In this document: piece by piece, positions 21,594 through 26,120 of the stretch
How positions within the stretch are numbered: the stretch's first letter is position 1
Layout: every line of letters begins with the position of its first letter
Assembly: GCA_934746185.1 (NCBI GenBank)
Contig: CAKVEY010000006.1
Coordinates: 1-26,120, forward strand
DNA from: an uncultured Clostridia bacterium
GTDB taxonomy: Bacteria; Bacillota; Clostridia; Christensenellales; UBA1242
DNA: 26,120 bases
Direction of reading: 5' to 3'
The notes under the pieces: model-generated
Databases searched by the model: none
What the model saw: the letters and a program-made list of their open reading frames with translations, nothing else
What the model was told of the DNA's origin: nothing
Translations under genes and position numbers: made by a program

Positions 21594-22586
21594 TTAGTTT
21601 TCTTCGTTCATTTTCTCTCTAATTTTATCTTCAATTTCTTTATAAACATCTTGATGTGCTTCTAAATATGCTTTGGCGTTTTCTTTACCTTGACCAATTT
21701 TTTCGCCATTATAACTGAACCAAGCACCACTTTTTTCTATTATGTTAAATTCAACGGCTAAATCTATTAAACAACCTACTTTTGAAATGCCTTTACCAAA
21801 CATAATTTCAAATTCTGCTGTTTTAAATGGTGGAGCCATTTTATTTTTAACAACTTTAACTTTGGTTTTGTTACCAATAATTTCATCGCCATTTTTAATT
21901 GTATCAGTTTTTCTAACATCTAAACGAATACTAGAATAGAATTTTAACGCTTTACCACCAGTTGTAGTTTCTGGGCTACCAAACATAACACCAACTTTTT
22001 CTCTTAATTGGTTAATAAAAATTACGATAGTATTTGTTTTAGAAACAATACCAGTTAATTTTCTTAATGCTTGGCTCATAAGTCTTGCTTGAAGACCAAT
22101 AAAACTATCACCCATTTCACCATCTATTTCGGCTTTTGGAGTTAAAGCAGCAACAGAGTCTATAACCACTAAATCTACTGCTCCACTTCTAACTAATGCT
22201 TCGCAAATTTCTAATCCTTCTTCACCAGTAGATGGTTGAGAAACATATAGGTCGTTAATATTAACGCCAATTTTTTCTGCATAACTAGGGTCTAGGGCGT
22301 GTTCGGCATCTATAAACGCACAAGTTCCACCTAATTTTTGGCATTGTGAAACAACAGTTAAAGCAACAGTAGTTTTACCACTGCTTTCTGGTCCATAAAT
22401 TTCAATAATTCTTCCCTTTGGTATTCCACCAATTCCTAATGCTTTATCAAGTGTTAAACAACCTGTTGGCACAACTTCTATATCTTGATGAGTTTTTTCA
22501 CCCATTTTAATAACTGAACCTTTACCAAATTGTTTTTCTAGTTGCAATATTACACTATCAAGTGCTTTTTTCTTATTGTCGTCCAT
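21594..22586 (-). CDS. recA: Recombinase RecA
   Basis: Forms filaments on single-stranded DNA for strand exchange and triggers LexA self-cleavage. The 330-residue product is complete: Walker A GPESSGKTT (65-73), FIDAEHALD, VVIDSVAALTPKAEIDGEMGD, the L2 region FINQLREKVGVMFGSPETTTGG, and the short C-terminal lid. The ATG lies inside the end of pgsA (14-base overlap) with AAAGGAG in front, so the two genes are coupled. No obvious separate promoter or SOS operator was seen before recA, suggesting expression from further upstream in the ftsK-rimO-pgsA operon. Confidence 0.99.
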   Translation of the reverse strand: MDDNKKKALDSVILQLEKQFGKGSVIKMGEKTHQDIEVVPTGCLTLDKALGIGGIPKGRIIEIYGPESSGKTTVALTVVSQCQKLGGTCAFIDAEHALDPSYAEKIGVNINDLYVSQPSTGEEGLEICEALVRSGAVDLVVIDSVAALTPKAEIDGEMGDSFIGLQARLMSQALRKLTGIVSKTNTIVIFINQLREKVGVMFGSPETTTGGKALKFYSSIRLDVRKTDTIKNGDEIIGNKTKVKVVKNKMAPPFKTAEFEIMFGKGISKVGCLIDLAVEFNIIEKSGAWFSYNGEKIGQGKENAKAYLEAHQDVYKEIEDKIREKMNEEN

Positions 22587-23184
22587 TTTCTTCTCCTTTG
22601 TCTAATAAAACTTGTTTATTTTTTACACAATAGTTAATTCCACTAATTATTGAAACTATTGTTGCTAAACCTAAAACGGAATATCCTGTCCATTTAAAAA
22701 TTTCTAGTAATAATTGAATTTCTACTAATCCTATCATTGCCGAATAAGCAAGTAAAACACTTATTGCAACATCTTGCAATACTGTTTTTAGTTTTCCCCA
22801 TTTATCCGCACTAATAACAACATTATTTGTTGCTGCCACTTGACGAAGAGCACTTACAATAAAATCTCTTGCCATCATAATAAATAAAACTAATTCAGCA
22901 AATATTCTTGGCACAGTACCATCAACACAAATTAATATTAAAGCACCAAACACTAAAAGTTTATCTGCAATAGGGTCTAAAAATTTACCTAAGTTTGTAA
23001 CTTGATTATTCTTCCTTGCTAAATAACCATCTAAATGGTCTGTGTACGCTGCAAGCATAAACACAAACAAAGCAACAAATTTACCTATGTTATAAGGTAT
23101 AAAATTAGCCAAATAGAAAAAGATGACAAGTGGAATTAAAATTATTCTTGAAATCGTAATTTTATTTGGAAGATTAAGTTTCAT
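22573..23184 (-). CDS. pgsA: CDP-diacylglycerol--glycerol-3-phosphate 3-phosphatidyltransferase
   Basis: Membrane enzyme making phosphatidylglycerol phosphate from CDP-diacylglycerol and glycerol 3-phosphate. The 203 residues contain the full CDP-alcohol phosphotransferase motif D-x2-DG-x2-AR-x8-G-x3-D-x3-D, with Asp49, Asp52, Gly53, Ala56, Arg57, Gly66, Asp70 and Asp74, among several membrane segments. I use the ATG at 23182-23184; a TTG directly before it is possible. AGGAG (minus strand of 23194-23198) suits either. The start overlaps the rimO end by 11 bases. pgsA before recA is the usual Bacillota order; the cinA gene often found between them is absent. Confidence 0.95.
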   Translation of the reverse strand: MKLNLPNKITISRIILIPLVIFFYLANFIPYNIGKFVALFVFMLAAYTDHLDGYLARKNNQVTNLGKFLDPIADKLLVFGALILICVDGTVPRIFAELVLFIMMARDFIVSALRQVAATNNVVISADKWGKLKTVLQDVAISVLLAYSAMIGLVEIQLLLEIFKWTGYSVLGLATIVSIISGINYCVKNKQVLLDKGEENGRQ

Positions 23185-24499
23185 CAATTATTTCTCCTAT
23201 TAAATCTATATCGTTTGTGTCAATAATTTTTACTTTAACATAATCGCCAACATTAGTCTTATTATTATTTTTAGCATAAATTAATGTGTCTATAACAGGG
23301 CTATTATATTCACTTCTAAGTGTTACGACATCGTCATTTATATCTTCACAAACGCACAACAAAGTTTTGCCAAGCAAATTCTTATTGTTATTAATTATAA
23401 CATTTTTTTGTATCTTTTGCAATTTTTTAACTCTAATATTTTTAATAAAATTTGGAATTTGATGTTTTAATTTGTAAGCTTTCGTACCTTCTTCTCTTGA
23501 ATAAGCAAAAAATCCCACATTATTTAATTTATATTCAGTTAAAAACTTTTTAATTTCGTTAAAATCTTTTATAGTTTCCCCTGGAAATCCCACAATAAAA
23601 GTTGAACGAATTGATATATAATTTTTTGTATTTCTTAATTTTTCTATTATAGATAAAATTTTACTTTTATCACCTTTTCGGTTCATTGCTTTTAATATTT
23701 TATCGCTAATATGTTGAAGTGGAATATCTATATATTTACAAACTTTTGGATTGTTATCAATTTCATTAATTAGTTCATCACTAATCAATTCTGGATAACA
23801 ATAAAGTAGTCTTATCCACTTTAAGTTTTCAATTTCGCTTAATTTTTTTATTAGTTCTACTAGTTTATATTCTTTATATAAATCATAACCATATTTGGTA
23901 ACATCTTGCGCTATTAAAATAATTTCAGTAGCACCATTATTTACCAATTCTTGTGCTTCGCTAACCAATTTTTCAATAGGAACAGACTTAAATCTTCCCC
24001 TTATAAAAGGAATTAAACAATAGGAACAAAAGTTATTGCAACCATCAGCAATTTTTAAATAAGCATAGTTTTTGGGCGTTGAAATAACTCTATTTAAGTT
24101 ACAAAATGTTGGCGTAAAATTAACATCTACATTATAAAGATTTAAAATATGTTTAACAATAAATTTATTTTCTTTTAAAGGCAAAATTAAGTCTGCTTCG
24201 GTTAAATCTTGTTTTAATTCTTCATAATTTTTTTCACTTAAACAGCCTGTAACAATTAATTTTTCTAACTTTTTACAAGTGCTTTTTATTTCTAATATCG
24301 TATCAATACTCTCTTCTCTACTCGCCTTTAAAAACGCACAAGTGTTTACAATAACAATTTCTGCGTTTTTAGGGTCGTCTGTAAAATTAAAACCGAATTG
24401 TTTTAAAAAATATAACATATTTTCAGCATCAACTCGATTTTTATCACAACCAAGAGTAATTAATGCAATTTTTTTATTTAGTAATTCTTTTGTGGTCAT
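23174..24499 (-). CDS. rimO: Ribosomal protein S12 methylthiotransferase RimO
   Basis: Radical-SAM enzyme adding a methylthio group to an Asp of ribosomal protein S12. The 441 residues have the N-terminal cluster Cys 18, 54 and 86 (TLGCDKNRVDAENM, VNTCAF, TGCLSEK), the radical SAM CxxxCxxC at 154-161 (DGCNNFCSYCLIPFIRGR), and a C-terminal TRAM domain (LLGKTLLCVCEDI ... VGDYVKVKIIDTNDIDLIGEI). The KNRVD form of the first motif and position after ftsK separate it from MiaB. The ATG is one base after the ftsK stop with GGAG overlapping the ftsK end. Confidence 0.96.
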   Translation of the reverse strand: MTTKELLNKKIALITLGCDKNRVDAENMLYFLKQFGFNFTDDPKNAEIVIVNTCAFLKASREESIDTILEIKSTCKKLEKLIVTGCLSEKNYEELKQDLTEADLILPLKENKFIVKHILNLYNVDVNFTPTFCNLNRVISTPKNYAYLKIADGCNNFCSYCLIPFIRGRFKSVPIEKLVSEAQELVNNGATEIILIAQDVTKYGYDLYKEYKLVELIKKLSEIENLKWIRLLYCYPELISDELINEIDNNPKVCKYIDIPLQHISDKILKAMNRKGDKSKILSIIEKLRNTKNYISIRSTFIVGFPGETIKDFNEIKKFLTEYKLNNVGFFAYSREEGTKAYKLKHQIPNFIKNIRVKKLQKIQKNVIINNNKNLLGKTLLCVCEDINDDVVTLRSEYNSPVIDTLIYAKNNNKTNVGDYVKVKIIDTNDIDLIGEIIDET

Positions 24500-24500
24500 T

Positions 24501-26120
24501 TTATTCTCCGTAAATTTGTCTATATTCGTCCATAGTTATATAAACCGTTCGTGGCTTGCTTCCATCGGCTGGCGAAATATAATGTAGTCTTTCCATTTGG
24601 TCTATAATTTTGCCTGCACGAGAAAATCCTAAGGCGAAGTGTCGTTGTAACTTAGATATGCTTGCTTGACCAATTTCAATAACATATTTCAACGCATCTT
24701 GCATTAAACTATCAACTTCGTTAGGGTCGTAACCAGCACTTTGAGTAGTGTTACCTTCATTTGACTTATTAATTTGTCTTTCAGCATCTTCATTAAATAC
24801 ACATTCGTTATTTTGTTTAACAAATTGTATAACATTTTTAAGTTCTTCATTAGATATGAATGCACATTGAATACGAGCAGGTTCTGGCAATTCTTGTGGA
24901 TAATATAACATATCGCCTTTTCCCAACAATTTTTCTGCTCCAACTCTATCAAGTATAGTTTTACTATCAATAAAACTAGAAACAGCAAAAGCAATTCTTG
25001 AAGGTAAATTTGCTTTAATTGTACCAGTAATAACATCGACAGAAGGTCTTTGAGTTGCTAAAATCAAATGAATACCAGCAGCACGAGCTTTTTGTGCAAT
25101 TCGTGTTACTCTATCTTCAATTTCTTTTTTGTTTGAACTCATTAAGTCGTTCATTTCATCAATAACCATAACAATATATGGTAGTTTTGGTCTTTCACCA
25201 CGAGCGACTTCTTCGGTTTCGTTATATTCTTCTAATTTTTTTACATACAATTCTTCAAACAATTCGTAACGATGTTCCATTTCATTAATTAAGTAATTTA
25301 AAGCGTTAATTGCTTTATCACTACTACTAATAATTTCTGGAATTAACAAATGTGGAAGATTGTTAAACATTGAAAATTCAACTCTTTTAGGGTCAACAAT
25401 AACTAAACGTAATTCTTCTGGGCTACATTTATATAATAAACTTACAAGTAACACATTTAAGCAAACACTTTTACCACTACCAGTTGTACCAGCAACTAAT
25501 AAGTGTGGCATTTTACTTAAATCGCAAACACGATATTTACCATTAATGTCTTTACCAAGTGCAAAAGTAAGCTTGCCTTTTGCTCCGTAAAACTCTTTGC
25601 TTTCTAAAACTTCTCTTAATCCTACTGTTGCAATTTCATCGTTAGGAACTTCAATACCTACTGCACTTTTACCAGGAATAGGGGCTTCTATTCTCACGCC
25701 GTGTGATGATGCTAGTGCCATTGCAATATCGTTTGAATATTGATTGATTTTATTTACGCTTATTCCGGGTGGCATTTCAAGTTCAAATCTTGTAACTGCT
25801 GGGCCACAAGTAACGCCAATAACTTTTGCTGGAACTTTAAAGTTTTCTAGTGTAGTTTCAATCGTTCTTGCCTTTTCTTCATAGTTAGAGCAATAGTTAT
25901 TTGCATCGGTTGAAATATTATTTAATAAATCAGTTGTTGGACGAACATACTTACTAGGTTTTTTATAGGTTGCCATTTTAGGTTCTTTTTTATTATCTAA
26001 TAAGTTTGTTTGTGTGTACTTTTTAGTTTCCTTTGGAACATCTGCATTTTGCTCCATATTTTTAACTTTATTAATTAAATCATCTATTTTTACATCACTT
26101 ATTTTATCGCCACTATTTGT
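24501..26120 (-). CDS. ftsK: DNA translocase FtsK/SpoIIIE (N-terminus outside the window)
   Basis: ATP-driven DNA pump for chromosome segregation at the division or sporulation septum. The frame stays open to the right edge (…SDVKIDDLINKVKNMEQ), so the membrane domain lies beyond the window and the ATG at 26055-26057 is internal. Visible parts are the linker, the alpha domain (PPGISVNKINQYSNDIAMAL), the motor with Walker A GTTGSGKSV and Walker B VMVIDEMNDLM, LATQRPSVDVITGTIKANLP, and the C-terminal gamma winged helix (ISKLQRHFALGFSRAGKIID) that reads orienting DNA sequences. The canonical Walker B is IDELADLM; Met-Asn replaces Leu-Ala. It leads the rimO-pgsA-recA run. Confidence 0.97.
   Translation of the reverse strand, partial: TNSGDKISDVKIDDLINKVKNMEQNADVPKETKKYTQTNLLDNKKEPKMATYKKPSKYVRPTTDLLNNISTDANNYCSNYEEKARTIETTLENFKVPAKVIGVTCGPAVTRFELEMPPGISVNKINQYSNDIAMALASSHGVRIEAPIPGKSAVGIEVPNDEIATVGLREVLESKEFYGAKGKLTFALGKDINGKYRVCDLSKMPHLLVAGTTGSGKSVCLNVLLVSLLYKCSPEELRLVIVDPKRVEFSMFNNLPHLLIPEIISSSDKAINALNYLINEMEHRYELFEELYVKKLEEYNETEEVARGERPKLPYIVMVIDEMNDLMSSNKKEIEDRVTRIAQKARAAGIHLILATQRPSVDVITGTIKANLPSRIAFAVSSFIDSKTILDRVGAEKLLGKGDMLYYPQELPEPARIQCAFISNEELKNVIQFVKQNNECVFNEDAERQINKSNEGNTTQSAGYDPNEVDSLMQDALKYVIEIGQASISKLQRHFALGFSRAGKIIDQMERLHYISPADGSKPRTVYITMDEYRQIYGE

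Noticed and set aside
24704..25036. 110-codon open frame within ftsK in another frame
   Set aside because: It is Leu-rich antiphase reading of a well-conserved coding region, without start signals.
1..26120. CRISPR arrays, tRNA or rRNA genes, insertion sequences
   Set aside because: No regularly spaced long repeats, no cloverleaf or rRNA-like sequence and no transposase-like product were seen on either strand; small degenerate elements could escape reading by eye.

Overview
The window is a low-G+C, strongly co-oriented stretch of housekeeping chromosome. Gene content and order fit a spore-forming Bacillota lineage, probably an uncultured Clostridia-type organism. Pointers are the runs ftsK-rimO-pgsA-recA and miaB-mutS-mutL-miaA, the yqfC-yqfD sporulation pair ahead of ybeY-era-yqzL-recO, pyruvate phosphate dikinase, AGGAG-type ribosome binding sites and hairpins followed by T-tracts. 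The species cannot be named from the sequence. No tRNA, rRNA, CRISPR array or insertion sequence was recognised.

Layout from left to right. 1-1750: the tail of a plus-strand gene, then two accessory minus-strand genes (a DUF4279-like protein and a membrane-anchored Lys/Glu-rich protein with a DUF2188-like end), each with its own promoter and terminator. 1753-4371: ppdK. 4522-5386: yqzL-recO from their own promoter. 5587-8358: era, ybeY, yqfD and yqfC (transcribed in the reverse of that order). 8404-17054: a long operon, in transcription order miaB, mutS, mutL, miaA, cmk, plsC and a guanylate-kinase-like fusion. 17124-19376: a class A penicillin-binding protein, divergent from miaB. 19465-20832: an accessory cassette with a Rho-N-like gene and a decayed small gene on the minus strand, divergent from four small XRE-type regulators. 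20861-21469: a DUF308/HdeD-like membrane protein. 21594-26120: recA, pgsA, rimO and ftsK, with ftsK running off the window.

The core genes cover recombination and mismatch repair (recA, recO, mutS, mutL), tRNA and ribosome maturation (miaA, miaB, rimO, ybeY, era), phospholipid synthesis (pgsA, plsC), nucleotide phosphorylation (cmk, gmk-like), cell wall synthesis and chromosome segregation (pbp, ftsK), and sporulation (yqfC, yqfD).

The best candidates for something new are: the 19.4-20.8 kb regulator cassette with shared half-site repeats; the guanylate-kinase-like protein fused to a degenerate ParB/Srx-like domain; a MiaB lacking its TRAM domain; and several genes that look leaderless, with a -10 box only a few bases before ATG and no Shine-Dalgarno, among genes with strong AGGAG sites.
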